Origin: Gnetum montanum
Lineage: Eukaryota > Streptophyta > Gnetopsida > Gnetales > Gnetaceae
DNA length: 64,000 bases
Reading direction: 5' to 3'
NCBI GenBank assembly: GCA_015680685.1
Contig: MNCI01008852.1
Span: 463,114 to 527,113, forward strand
The notes under the pieces are model-generated. The model was given only the letters and a program-made list of their open reading frames with translations, did no database searches and was not told where the DNA came from. The position numbers and the translations under genes were made by a program. Positions 22,421 to 34,639 of this stretch are shown here, piece by piece. Positions within the stretch are counted from its first letter, which is position 1. Each line of letters opens with the position of its first letter.

Positions 22421-25369
22421 TTTCTAACATGTATGGTAATGAGGAGAGGATTTGATAATACCTCTTCATTTCAAGAGTCAATCTTCACCTCACTATCATG
22501 AAAGGTAAGCATGGGTTGATGCTTTTTTTCCCTAAGTGAAGCTTGCTCAATGATAGAGTGGATTGTCTCTCTATTGATGGACATATCTCTACTTGCAGGG
22601 ATAGAAGTGAACACCTAAGCTAGTGTATCTCTATGAGTCAAAGAAGTCATGATCAAGTCATATGAATTTAATGATGTGTTCTTTTACTTTAATTACCATT
22701 TAGCTTGATCCATTGTTGCAAGGAAAGTCTTTTCCTTGGTGTGTAATGTTTCAGCATTAGTGATCTTAACTTCCTCCATCATTCCTATAGTATGAGGCTT
22801 AGGTTTTGATGTATGTGCCTTGGGCCCCTTCTCTATTGGTGTAGTTGGTCTTGGTGTAGACCTCAGTGAGTTAGTTAACTTTGAAGAATTTTATCATTAA
22901 CCACATTTAGTGGGCTTAGGTGTTGGTTTGGTGACAGATTGTTTTCATTGTCATTGGAGTGATGGTTTCTTATTAATCTCTGAGTTGTGGATCACCATAA
23001 GTGGGTTTTGATTATAGGTTATTATAGGTTTTCTTATTGAAGGTGGAGGGACTCAAATAACAAATGGCTCCTTAGGTTTTAAAGGATTAGCAACTCATGG
23101 TCTTGGTTGTGAAGTTCATGCCACTGAAGGTGGGACATGTATGATAAAAAGCTTCTTAGGGGCAAGAGGAGGTGAAACCTGTATGAAAAATGGCTCTCTA
23201 GGATTTGTGTTTTTGGGCTAAGGTGGCACCTTAATAACAAATGGTTTCCTAGGAGGATTAGACCATTTGGTTTCTATGAATGATGCTGCAGTATAAGAGT
23301 TGTTGTTGGCACTTATAGAGTTGGGCTCATTCAACAACAACTCTTCATGGTCTATCATCTTCTAGAGGTCATCCTTTAATGCTAAGAAAAAATTAGTGTC
23401 ATGATTAGCCATTTGATGATCATGGAAAAACCTATCTATTCTAAAGTACTTTGGTAGTCATTATTAGGTCTCTAGCTATGTCATAAAGACGATTGTGCCT
23501 CTTACAAGCTTCCTTGGTTAGTTTCTTATGTTGTATACAGTTGTTCTTAAGTAATTTTTCTAAAATCTTAGAGGGCTTTAAGGAACCCTTGTGTAATTAG
23601 ACCTATCCTTCTACCCAAAGTTTGGTATTTGTTGATTTGGGATGTAGGAAGTGGATGGTTTCCATGAGTCTTGGGAGGTGTTACGTGGTAGTGATCCTTG
23701 CCTTTTTCCTTATTTTGACTCTTTTATTACTGTAGAAACAATTGTGTGTTCTTTCTTGGTCTTATCCCTATCTCTCCTCATGTGATGATTTTTATAGGTC
23801 ATGTAGGTTGGATCATTGCTGGCCTTAGCTACCTTTTCAATGTTCTTGGTTTGTGATAAGGCTTTTCTTAGTGACTAGGGCTTTAGGTAGTAAATCTTTA
23901 ACTTAATAAAATCATTTACTACTCCCTTGTAGATGGCCAAGAGGTGAGTTTCAACAATAGCCTTTAGAATCTTGTTAAGTGTTGAGTTCCACCTTTGAAT
24001 GAACCTTTTAACTAGTTCAAGTGGCCTATGCTTTACATTCATCAATTGGTCTAATGTGACATCCATATTCAAGTGTATCTAAAGTGGTTAACAAATTGGT
24101 TTATCAGATTCTCAAGGAAAGAGATGAAACCTCTAAGCAAGGTTTGGTACCAATCTAAAGATTTTCTTTTAAGGGACATTGGAAAAATCCTCAATGTCAT
24201 ATGTGGCTAAGCTTACAAAAAGAGGCACTCAGACTAGAAGGTGACCAATTGTGAATTGGAATCTACTTCACCACTATATTTGGTGAAGTCTGGTATGGGC
24301 ATACCTATAGGTAAGAGCATTTGAGACATAGTAGGGCTTATAAAATCATCCTAGTAAAATTCTAGAACCTTGACCATTTGAGTTGTACTAGCCTTAAATT
24401 TTTGTAGGTCTTTGGTAAGGTCTTGGATCAATTGGAATGCTTGATCCAAGCCTTGGGGCATTTCCATGGGCTATCGTACTTGTGTTTACAATCAAGGAAG
24501 AAGTTTTAAGGCTTAGAATTATGTAATGAGTATTCATACAAATAGAAGAGGTTGGATGACCTCCATTGCAAGTGAGTTGAATAGGGAGAAAGAGTCTTAC
24601 ATTGGAACTTGTGGTATGAAAGGAGAAAAGGGTGATTGTGATCCTTGGATTATTTGGGATCCCACCATAGGGCTTATTGTTATAGAGAAGGGGTGAGTGA
24701 TGGTGATAACCATTGGTGACAACTGAGCTAATTGTGGTTGTGTGGAAAACAACATAGATGAGAAGATGGATGTGGTTTGGGACACTGATTGCACCTAATG
24801 CACTACTATAATAGGTGCTAGCCCAAACATGGTTGAACAGATAGGTGATGAAGGTTAAGGACCTTGTCCCATGGAAGAGGTAGGAGAGACTAAAGTGGGC
24901 ATAGTGGCTTGGGAAGCTGATTGTTGGAAGAGGCTTTCTAAGAAATTATTTGATTTAGGCTCTACCTCGAACTCATCCTATTCATCATGTTGATCCTCAA
25001 AGCTTAATTCCTTATCTTGTCATCCATGTCAATTAGAAAAGATAGAATGCATATGTGGGTGTCAGATAGTATTATCTTATCAAATGAAGAATGAATGTAT
25101 TCCATCCTATTGTAGTGAATAAGTTCATATTCACACCTAGACTCTACCTCCACTCGCAGAATGACCAAGCTTGCCTGGATCTTGGAACAGATGAAATTAT
25201 AATAATTTTCATCAATAACTAAAAAATTTAGGCATTACCCTCTCAACCAAACTGACTATCTATGTTTAGCAATGGCAGGGTCTTTAGGGTCATAGATCCT
25301 TACCCCATCTTGAATAGATTCCATGTCTATCATGTCAATGGGTAAAACTATGGACTTACTAAAAGGCAT
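22421..25369 (-). pseudogene. Copy 1 gag (long, decayed)
   Basis: Structural polyprotein on the minus strand. The start at 25369 (MPFSKSIVLPIDMIDMES) is supported by the same start in copy 2 (MPFHKSIILPLNLTYMAS at 43435). A Pro/Ser-rich stretch follows (24794-24597). A retrotransposon-gag domain lies at about 24400-23875, with TLDQLMNVKHRPLELVKRFI and RWNSTLNKI, where the family has L-QG-SV--F--R. The downstream part up to the protease is low-complexity and full of stops. Zinc knuckles are not clearly readable. Confidence 0.7.
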
Positions 25370-26087
25370 CATCAAAGATTTTTTTTTTTCCTTTTTACTA
25401 TTTTTAGTAAAAATTTCAAGAAGTGGGATTTCCCAACAATGTAGTTGGTTATAAATGGAAAAATGGTTGAAATTAATATTGCAGTGTAAATGGTATATAA
25501 TACACTTTGGAAAATAGTGTTATGGTTTTAAAGTTGGTACCATCAACTATGCTGGGGAGTATGTAGTAGATCATAGTACTTCCCAGCCAACTAGGTGGTG
25601 GAAATGATTTTTCACTTGATAAAACCAAGCTGGAAATTTTTTTTCTCAATGATTATGTATGTTGATTTTAAGAGATCAATTGTAAAAATTTTGGATTTTC
25701 CAAGGACTACGTTGGAATCTTGGTAGTATCTACATTGGCTTTTCCTGTAGAATTTCATAGCATATGTATTTGGATTTTAGAATGGATCTATGCTGGTCTT
25801 TAGACTCTAAATATAGGTTTTAGTAGACAAATACTATAGGTTTTGGTGTTGACTATGTTGGGTTCAAAGAATTTAGTAGCTATTGTGAAAATGCAATAGA
25901 CATCCAAATCACCAACCATAACTACACTAGGCATTGTGGGTAGGAATTTGGATACCAACGTTGGTTTTACTGTTAAATGTGTGTAGGTTTTTAATCTCAA
26001 AATTTGAAAGACTTGGTATTTGAAAAAGGTTGGAGAAGGTTCTAGAAAATTCTAGAACAAGTTTCTTTACTAAGAATTCAAGTGGAG
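25370..26087 (-). other. Copy 1 5' leader
   Basis: Non-coding leader between primer site and gag. It contains more of the ACTATGCTGG / CTACGTTGG words seen in the palindrome array (about 25550, 25708, 25850, 25920). A poly-T stretch lies at 25380. Confidence 0.5.
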
Positions 26088-26110
26088 GTCCTCCTTTTAA
26101 CGCTAGAAAT
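26088..26110 (-). promoter_or_regulatory. Candidate primer binding site, copy 1
   Basis: Minus-strand TTTCTAGCGTTAAAAGGAGG directly follows the 5' LTR end. The same position in copy 2 (44310-44327) reads CTAATGCTAGAAGAAGAG, a diverged version of the same sequence. Conservation at this spot in two copies supports a tRNA-primer site. I have not matched it to a tRNA. Confidence 0.5.
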
Positions 26111-27808
26111 TGTAGTGCCTAGAAAATTCAATCACTAAAAGAATAGAGAATCCCAAGTTTAATAGCCTTTGAGAAATAGGATCCAAGGTTCCCTCCTTCT
26201 ATCCCCTAGAAAATTTGATCTCTTGAAGAACCAAGAATCCCAAGCAAAATAGCCTAACCTTGGATCCCAAGGACCTCTAAGAAATAGGATCTAAGGTACC
26301 TAGAAGGTCTAGTTGATCACCCAAGGACTTAAGAAATGTAAACAAGAATGGAAACATGAATGACATTATAGATTTTTATGGAAATAAATAAACATAAAAT
26401 TAAACTTGAAACTAAATTTGTAGTACAAATGAACTAAAAAATTTATTGAAATAGCAAAAATGCTAAAAGTGTAAAGTTCAAGGAGTACAGATTATGTGCC
26501 AAAATGCATTAGAAGTACATTAAAATAGAGCTTGAAGCCTATTGGAGTTGATAGGTTGTGTTCTACAGTTGAACTCCATGATCTAGGTTCTTCCCAACTC
26601 TAATTGCTAAGAACTCCTTGCTAGTTTTTGCTTAAGTTTGCAACTTTGGCTATTGGTGATGTAGACAATGGTGTAAGCTCTTATTCCAATGGTATTATGC
26701 TAAGGATCTCTAGTGCTTAGCATAGATACCAAATGGAATTCAAGCACCTAGGGTTGCAAAATGCTATTGATTGAAAAAGTTTGAAACAAAAAAAATGTTT
26801 TTTAAACCATGAATAATGTGTTTGAGTTTTTCTTTTATATACTTAAAGGTTGTTGATTTCATGTTGTAAATTTCTACCATGATTACTAAAAAATTGGTGT
26901 TTATTGGTAGGCATAACGACTATAATTCCAATGTAGTTAATCATTTATAGAAAGTTTTGATACACCAAAACCATCAAAATTAATCTAAATACCATGAAAA
27001 GTAAATAGACTTTTGTTACTATGCTAGCCTTAGAGGACTATGCTGGCATTTTTTGGAACCTATTGAAAATGTGGTGACTATGCTAGCCATGTGAAGATTG
27101 CTGAAAATCCATGATGACTACACTGGCCATGCTACTACCACTAGAGGCTGTCATGACTATGCTGGCCATTACTAGGAAAATTGAAAACCCAATAACTCCA
27201 ACATTGGATATGTGTGACTATACTGGGTTTTGTGGTGACTATGCTAGGTTTTACTAGAAAAATGCAAACCCAACACCATCTATGCTAGAAATAGATGCTT
27301 CTAGCATAGTTGAGGCTATACCCCCACAAAAACCCATGAATATGCCAAATTTTGTAGTCCCCAAGGTACTTTTGGCCTTTCCATGCCCAAATATAGACAT
27401 GATATTACTTTTTCCACTTGGGAAGTAAGGTAGTAAAAACTTATGAGACATTTTTCAATCACAAAATGTTAAAGTATGTAAGATTGCAACTCATGTATCA
27501 TAAATCTTAAACTTACACTAAAATTTTCCTCAAGTTGGGTGGTGAAGGTTACAAGTTACAACATGTGTTTTCTTAATGCTATTTCATTGGTCCCTCTTTG
27601 TTGCTGTTTGGAAGATTGACCTGAGAGACATCGACAAAGAATACAAAACACCACTATAAGTCCATCACCAATATTTCCTTTGCATGCTTGATCCAATAGT
27701 GTCAAACCATGCCAAAGAGTGCTTTGTGATAGTGAGATAAGGTTACGATAAGGTGATAAAAGTTTCCAGTTACATTTGATCATCAAAAAATGGTCATAAA
27801 GGTCAACA
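26111..27808 (-). repeat. Copy 1 5' LTR (LTR C)
   Basis: A 1698-base LTR starting TGTAGTGCC and ending GGTCAACA, matching LTR B. Near its left edge a segment of about 90 bases (CCTAGAAAATTC...GAGAATCCCAAG...GAAATAGGATCCAAGG) occurs twice in tandem (26116-26202 and 26203-26300) but only once in LTR B. Confidence 0.82.
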
Positions 27809-27813
27809 TAAAG
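27809..27813. repeat. TSD of copy 1, right copy (TAAAG)
   Basis: TAAAG after LTR C pairs with GAAAG before LTR B at 13170-13174. One mismatch is compatible with age. Integrase code of copy 2 is adjacent on both sides. Confidence 0.7.
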
Positions 27814-28856
27814 GTCCCTTCCAATTGGCTGAAAATTTGTTCACATGTTCACAAATAGCCTTGAGGACCATGTCTCCTTCCTTAGTCTTTTATCTATTAA
27901 GATCATGATGATGTTATTGCTTCTACCTCTCTTGGTACTATTGGATATGAGTGAGCATTTGTATTTGTTGCTCTTCCACTAAATCGAGATCAATGATACA
28001 TAGCTCCGTATTCTACTTGTCATTGATGAAGTTAAATAGAGCTACTCTTAGTGATGGAACCTATAATTCAATAGGCCAAATAGCTTCATATTCATAAACA
28101 ATGCTATACGAGGTGACACCGATTATAGTTTAAAAGGTAGTCGTATAGGCCCAAAGTGCATGAACAAGCCACTCATGCCACTTGTGTTTGTTGTTATTTA
28201 GCATCTTTTTGAGCAATTTTATGTTGATCTAGTTGCTAGCTTTAGCTTATCCATTAGCTTAAGGATAGTATGGTTATGAACAGGAATTCTTAATGCTTAG
28301 TTGTTGACAAAAGGCTTACATTTCTTAGCTACTGGACTATGGTCCATTATCTATGAATATAGTTAATGGTATGCCAAAAATGAACATTATATTATCTAGT
28401 ATGAATTTATAGACTTGTTAAAAAAAATTTCCTTAGAGGAATAGCTTACATCCACTTTGAAAAATATTCAATTTTGGTTATGATAAAGCTATACCCCACA
28501 AAATACGTAGGCATTATAGGTCCAATAATATCAATTTTCCATCATTTAAATGGCTAGATTATCTAAGTAATGTATAAATTAGTTGGTTGTATGTATATTA
28601 AGTTACTGTGTTGTTGATAGGTGTCACAAGTTTTAAACTTCTATAGGTAGTTACTTTTCATATAGATCCAATAATATGGCAATCATCAAATCTTTGTGAT
28701 CATGGCTCTAGTTCCTATATGTCCTCCACATACACCTTCATGAACTTGCCTAAGGACTATGCAAGCTTTGATTTTTCCCAAGCACACTAACAATATGTCA
28801 TCTAGGACCTTCAACATAATGTGTTATTAGCTACAATGAAAATAGTGTTTTATTTT
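27814..28856 (-). pseudogene. Copy 2 integrase, first piece
   Basis: Tat-type integrase on the minus strand. DFIGPI (first catalytic Asp region, about 28540) and ITKIEYFSKWM are followed by the core, then NNNKHKWHEWLVHALWAY and YEYEAIWPIELYVPSLRVAL (compare LVYGTEAVLPIEV-PS-R). The C-terminal piece is FSANWKGP, ending at copy 1. Frameshifts and stops occur, for example before HEWLVHALWAY. The remaining C-terminus is at 13040-13174. Confidence 0.85.
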
Positions 28857-30026
28857 TTAATGTACAACATCCTTTTGAGAAGCAATCATGTTTTGTGGAG
28901 ATTCACCATGCATTAGGTAAAATTTTATATCATTGTACCACTCTTCTTGAGGGGAATTATCAATGGTGGCTATAGAGATACCTATAGTGTTTTTCATAAT
29001 GGAAAGAGCATAGTTCTCCATTAAGGAAGGTAACTTGATAAACACATTTGGCATCACACTCAAGGCTAAGGTTGTAATCACATCAACTTAAGTGTTCTCG
29101 ATTTAAGGTATTTGTTGAATGCCAACATCTATAAGTTGTTGTGTTAGTTTCTTAGCTAGGTCATAGTAAGGTTATAAATGTTTGGCTTACATAAACCTTT
29201 ATTACTTGGTTAACCATAAGCTGCAAATCAACTTTTATCATTGTGCACATGATTCCTTGGATTAATCCTTCATACTCCACTACATTATTGGTACATGGAA
29301 ATTGCAAACGGAAAGAGAAATGTTGGATTACATCATAAGGTGATGTTTAGATGGTAGTAGCACTAGCCCCATGGGTAGTTGAGGCTTTATCAAAGTACAT
29401 GATGGCCTCATAACCCTCAAGTACCTTGTTAACAATGTTGACATGCTCATTAGGAAATTCAGGATCTATAACTTCATTATCTTCAACTAGGGAAACTATG
29501 AGTTGGGTAGTTATAGCTTGACCTTTGGTTGAGGCTTGGGAGATATAATGTAAGTCAAACTCAATTGTTATGGCTTTTCATCAAGCTATTTTGCTAATTT
29601 CATAGATGTTTATCATTATGGATCTTAACCTATTTTCTTTGCATATAACATTAACTTGATTCCTAAGGAGGTAGTGTCTCCACTTATTCAAGGAGAAGAT
29701 AGGGACTAGACAATACTTCTCAAGCTCTATGTATCAAGTCTCATAGGCTATTAATGCATGACTAAAGTAGTATACAAGTAGCTCTACTCCATCATGTCAT
29801 TTCAATAAAGTAGAGAGGTTATGGATGTGTCAAAGATTACAAGGTAGATATAAAAAGGTTTATCCTTTTATGTTGGATACACCATGGGTAGTTAAGCCAA
29901 CTCTTGTTTAACATTATCAAATACTTATTGGCATTGGGTAGTCCACTTATAGTGAACTCCTTCCTTAAGCAAATGTTATGTGGGTTGTAGCTTATCTGTA
30001 AGCCTTGAGATAAAACTACAAATAAA
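28857..30026 (-). pseudogene. Copy 2 RNase H and RNase H-integrase linker
   Basis: RNase H degrades the RNA of the RNA/DNA hybrid. On the minus strand MYFDKASTTHGAS (about 29400) matches the family start WTLYFDGAS, and TNNVVEYEGLIQGI (about 29300-29260) matches TNNVAEYEALI with the catalytic Glu. The linker between RNase H and integrase includes EEWYNDIKFYLMHGESPQ (28960-28900; compare WYEDIKFYLLHG). Stops in between. Confidence 0.8.
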
Positions 30027-31126
30027 TTACAATCTACCTTGTAATCCCCAAAGTTCCTTAAGGTTAGTAGGTGCTATTAAATTTTTTATGATCTTAACCT
30101 TATTAGGATCAACACGTATCCCTACTTCAAATATTACGAAGCCAAGCATCTTACCAGTCTTAACATCAAAGACACACATCTTAGGATTGAGTTTAAGCTC
30201 ATATTTAAGACATCGTTTAAGTACTAAGTCAAGGTCATGTGCATGAACATCGGCCAATTTGTATTTGATCACTATGTCATCCACGTAATTGTTGAGTAAC
30301 CCTAGCATGTAGTCATTAAATATGTAAGTCATATCTTGTTGATAGAATGGCATCATGGTATAACAAGATGTTCCCCAAGGGGTCATGAAGGCTATGTAAA
30401 GTTGATGCTCTTGGTTGATCATAACTCTTCTGTATTCGAAGAATCCATCCATGAAGGACAACAAGGCATGTCTAGCTATAGTATTGATGAGTTGGTCAAT
30501 AATAGAAAAAGAGAAATTTTCTTTAATAGTTATCTTATTTAGGTCCTAGAAATCAATGCAAATACATATACTTCCATTTTTTTTAGGAATCACCACTATG
30601 TTGGACAACTAATCAACGTAGTTGATAACTTGAATGAAACCAACTTAGTAAAGTTTCATGATCTCATCACAAATTTCCAAGGCTAGATTTAGCTTGATTT
30701 TGTGAACTTTTTGCTTAGCCAGTTTAATACTAGGGTCAAGTATAATGTTTTGCTGAACTAGACATGGATCAAGACTTGGCATATCTTTATATAACCAAGA
30801 AAAGGCCTTCATGTTATTTTTAAGAACCTCGGTGATGTTTTAAGCTTACTGTGATTTAAGTGAAAACTTAATTTTAGTGTTTTCTTCTTACCATTATGTG
30901 TTGTGACTAGAACCTCAACTAGAGAGTCTTCAATGATGTCACCATCCTTAATATCAATAATTTTAACTATATGTTTAATCCATTTGAGAGGATTTTCTAT
31001 AGAGACTATATGGTTGACCAAGCTCTTAGGCTTAAGATCTAGGTAGCTAAGATCAATGGACCACTCAACATCATCATAAGGTCCACTTAGGCTCAAAGGT
31101 AAGTTAAATTGCATCCAAGTGTCCAT
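30027..31126 (-). pseudogene. Copy 2 reverse transcriptase and preceding linker
   Basis: RT copies the element's RNA into DNA. The start region reads ISNIVVIPKKNGSICICIDF in part (compare SNIVPVPKKDGR-RMCVDF), then DLNKITIKENFSFSIIDQLI, ARHALLSFMDGFFEYRRVMI, TPWGTSCYTMMPF and the active site NYVDDIVIKYK (YVDD at 30276-30287). The stretch 30464-30027 stays open for 145 codons, unusually long for this window. 31126-30809 is an open linker without a named domain. In most gypsy elements protease lies a few hundred bases upstream; here about 8 kb of other sequence intervenes. Confidence 0.88.
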
Positions 31127-31140
31127 ACTCCCATCCTACA

Positions 31141-33115
31141 CATCAACCATAAGCACATTAAATGGTGCTTGTATGATCACATTGTTAAATAATGTAAAAT
31201 ATTGCAAAGATAGAGAAAAATAAGGCTAAAACATAGTGAAAAAAGGCTAAAAATAAGGTAGGGTAGTACATGGTCAAAATGGCCATTTTTAGGCCTTAGT
31301 GGGCCATTGTAATAAGTTCTATGGCCTATAGAAGGGTTTGGGCATCCCAAATGGTCATTTTGAGCTTGGTTTGAGGTAGGAACAAAGATGTCTATGATTT
31401 TTACATTTTGTTCTATGAGGTGTTTTTTAGTAGTTTTTGGGTAACATGACCTTTGGATGTCAGCAAAGTGGTCTAGGAGAGAAAATAAGTTAATTTGGTA
31501 CCTATTTAAGCTGATGAAATCATTGTAAGTTACCCCACCTTGATTTATATGCTATCTAGCATATAAATCTTGGACCATTGCATTTTTATGCTAGAAACAT
31601 TGTTTCATGGGTTGTCAAATTTGGAATTTTGGCTATATCAAGCTTCCATGGTAGTGCATAGGTCTTAAGGTTAAAATGGCTTTTTCCAAGTCAAAATGAG
31701 TCAACTAAATCTCTTCTTGCAATTTTTATGCTAGCTAATGTAATTTTCCTTATTCTTCAATATAAAAGTAATAAAATTTGAATTTTCCATGCCTAACCAA
31801 GGTCAAATTAAAGCTAGCTTTTGGTTCCAAGATCCCAGGCTTCTTCACTCAAATTTTGAGTAATTTAGGACGTCAAAAACTTACCTAAACTTTCAACCAA
31901 TCCATTTATACACTATCTAGTGTATAAACCATGGATGTCCAATGTAAAAATTGAGTCTTAGTAGTTTGTGGAATCATTTGACTTGATTTCTTGGTCGTTA
32001 AAGTCACTAGTGTCAACGACTAGGGTTTAGTAACTGGAATGATGCATTTTAAGGTTATTTGGATTGGTACAAGGCTTTTTCTTGATTTTTATACTAGCCT
32101 ATAACATGACCAGCATATAAATCCTGCATCCTCAACATAAAAAATTAAGATTTGGATTTGTGACATCATTTTGACTACCTTATAATCTCCTCATGACTCC
32201 TAGATGAGGATTTTTGGATAGCATCAAACAGTAATGAAGAGTTTTTTGGTGATTTTTATGATCCCTATACACTAGCTAGAATATAGGCTCTACCCCTCTA
32301 GTGTAAAAATTAGGGATTAACTAATTTAAGCACTTTTTGACTTGCCCTTTGGTGTTTTTTTGTTATCGAAGGCTCCTACTAAGGTTTAGTGTTGGGGCTT
32401 GTAATTTAGGAAGTTGCTTAAGGTTTCATTTGAGGATTTAATCCTTACCTCTAACATAAATACACTAACCAACATATTTATCCTACATAACCAACGTAAA
32501 AACCCTTGGATAGTTTTCTCTAGCTATTTTGAGCTATCTTGTTGTGCCTAGAAGTTTCCTAGTATTAATGCCTAGGGTTCTAGTATGGAATGGAGCCATG
32601 TTGACTACTATGCATCAAGGATGAATTGCTAGAGGTGCACTTTGCCCATGGTTGAAGCTTGTAACTTGTTCCATGACCTTCCTATTTTGTGAGCATACTT
32701 TCCCAACATAAAAATGTGTTGAAATTTTAAACCCCAACGAATTAGGATTTGTCGCCTTTTTTGGTTAGAACCCTATGGGGTCCATCCAAGGTCAAAAGAC
32801 TATCCAAGTGAAGATCTCAAGTAAACCCAATGTAATTAGGTCTTTTCCCTTGTGAACACTAAGTTCACTAGATGTGATGTGGGCATTTTAAGGGAAATGG
32901 CTTTCAATTTCAATGCATAAGTATATGGGATGTCTAAGCATTAACATTTTTGTACATGCAAATTTACTGAGATTGGTTTTTGATAGAGGCAACCTTCATA
33001 GTAGGCTTGGTGAATGTAGGCTTCAAGGTTTAGTAGTTGAGAGTTTATTTCATTCTTCTCCCACCCCAAAGGTAGCATAGGTGTAGGAGTGAAGATTTTT
33101 CTCCCATTTTGCAAG
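31141..33115. repeat. Second palindrome array, arms TTTATACRCTA
   Basis: Counterpart of 16600-19330 in copy 2. At 31542-31569 13-base arms GATTTATATGCTA flank TC; at 31905-31928 11-base arms TTTATACACTA flank TC. Decayed versions lie near 31725, 32080, 32265, 32455 and 32700. Spacing is similar to the array in copy 1, but the outer arm differs (TTTATA instead of GGACTA) while the core GCT-GCC-AGC to CTATCTAG is related. AGGCCTTAGTGGGCCAT is at about 31293. No coding seen. Confidence 0.65.
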
Positions 33116-33290
33116 ATGTCAAGAAAGAGGGGATCATCTAATAAAAAACCCACATTTGAGGATGTAGATGAGACTACAAAAGTCATCTCCTAGCTTTTCA
33201 ATCCTTTCATTGATGAGGCCCCTTCAACCATGATGGCTAGGTTCCCATTTTTTCACTTTTCTTTTTACTGATTTTCATCATAATGTGAAG
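33116..33290 (+). pseudogene. Antisense gene, first exon (copy 2)
   Basis: An ATG at 33116 opens MSRKRGSSNKKPTFEDVDET and TKVIS before a stop. Read past the stop it gives LFNPFIDEAPSTMMAR, aligning with LPCPLISEGSIAMTSK of copy 1. The 81-codon open frame on the opposite strand (33186-32941) is its shadow. No family recognised. Confidence 0.55.
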
Positions 33291-34639
33291 GCATTTTCTA
33301 TACCCTAGGCTTGCCCCTATGAAAGTGTTTGGTTTTTCTTATGTAAAATCTTGTCTTTGGGCTATATGGTTGCATTCATATTGTAACTTTGGCTTTAGGG
33401 GTCTTTTCTATGAAAATTTATATTTTTTTCAAGCTCATTCTATGTATTTTTTGCCCTAATTTTGCTAAAAAATAGCCAAACTTTACGATTTTTTATATGG
33501 TTATGGTCCATGATTTTCAATTTTTGAGTCCATGGCCCTATTATATGATTTTAATGATTTTAATGGAGGTTGAATCACTATTTTTAGAGCTCCTATTAAT
33601 TTTTAGTGATTTTTTCCATAGACTAGTCCATAGCACTTTCTTTGTTTTCCCATGATTTTTTGTTTAAAGATTAACAATGTTGGCCTATCTAAGAAATTTT
33701 TCTTAAAAAGTCCCAACATCTTGGGGATTTATGGGATAATGTAGAAGGTATGCATGAGATTTGAAAATTTTTGAATTTTGTTTACAATTTTCCCAGAGGT
33801 TTTACTATAGCTGTTTCACTACAAACTGGGTTTTCTCATAAAAAAATCCAACTAATTTCATGTCGCAATTTGAATTTTTTATGCTTATTTTTGTAGTTTT
33901 GAAATGGGATTTTAGTTGATTTAGGATTTTTTGTAATTTTTAGAATTAGAAAAGAAATTTATAATTTTTTTATGAATTTTTTCAACCATGTGAATTCTCT
34001 TGTACAATTGCAGTTTCAGTTCTTGAGCTTATAGGTTTCCTAGCTTGCACTAGTAGCATTGGCCACCTTTTGTATCTTTTAGACTACATCTAGAGTCTCT
34101 AAAGGTCATTTACATGGTATGGAGGGGTCTTGAACTACATTTCAAATTTTTTGAAATTTTTCTCTAGCTTTTCAAGAGTTTTTACTACAATTATTTCATT
34201 GTAAACTAGTTCTTCTAGCAAAAATTTTAATCAATTTGAACTGAAATTTTAACTTTTTCATAGTTCATGGAGCATTTTTAGAATGTTCTTTAATTTTTTG
34301 TAGGCTTGCTCCCATTTTTAGAGCTTAAAATAAATTTTTAAAAAAATTTTATGCATTTTTCTCAACTATGGGATTACCTTCATTAGAGGAAGTTTTCTTT
34401 CAGGCTACTTGGTCAATGCTTGGTTTTATAAAAAATTTCAACAAGCCAAATTTTAATTTTTGTTATGGTTAAAGTTAATTAGTTTAGTTTTTTTTTTTGC
34501 ATATTTATGTAATTTTTTGTGGCAAAGTTGACATTACACTTGTTATTTTGGCTTAAGATATTGGAAAGTTTTGTTTATTGTCATCTTATTTGTTTTTTAA
34601 TAGTTGTGTTGTTGATTGCACATGGCATTTTAAACACCT
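33291..34639 (+). other. Intron-like T-rich stretch of the antisense gene
   Basis: T-rich and non-coding, with partial similarity to copy 1 20350-21200. An acceptor-like TACAATTGCAG ends at about 34013. No convincing exon is seen before 34640. Confidence 0.35.

Larger units (their letters stand above)
13175..27808 (-). mobile_element. Tat/Ogre-like gypsy element, copy 1, lacking RT and integrase
   Basis: A complete insertion with LTR B (13175-14796) and LTR C (26111-27808), primer site 26088-26110, gag (25369 down to about 22421), protease (22420-21911), extra block (21880-16030) and 3' non-coding region. I find no RT, RNase H or integrase: sequence goes from the extra block straight to the 3' non-coding region at about 16030-15650. 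Flanks are GAAAG (13170-13174) and TAAAG (27809-27813), a 4-of-5 TSD. It would have needed enzymes from a relative such as copy 2. Confidence 0.82.

Noticed and set aside
27800-27830. Polypurine tract and LTR junction at GGAAGGGACC
   Set aside because: The purine-rich bases encode the WKGP of copy 2 integrase, so this is target sequence next to a TSD, not the element's own tract.
29980-30246. 88-codon plus-strand open frame
   Set aside because: Shadow of the minus-strand RT.
32941-33186. 81-codon minus-strand open frame
   Set aside because: It is the reverse of the antisense-gene first exon, whose plus-strand reading is the one conserved in copy 1.
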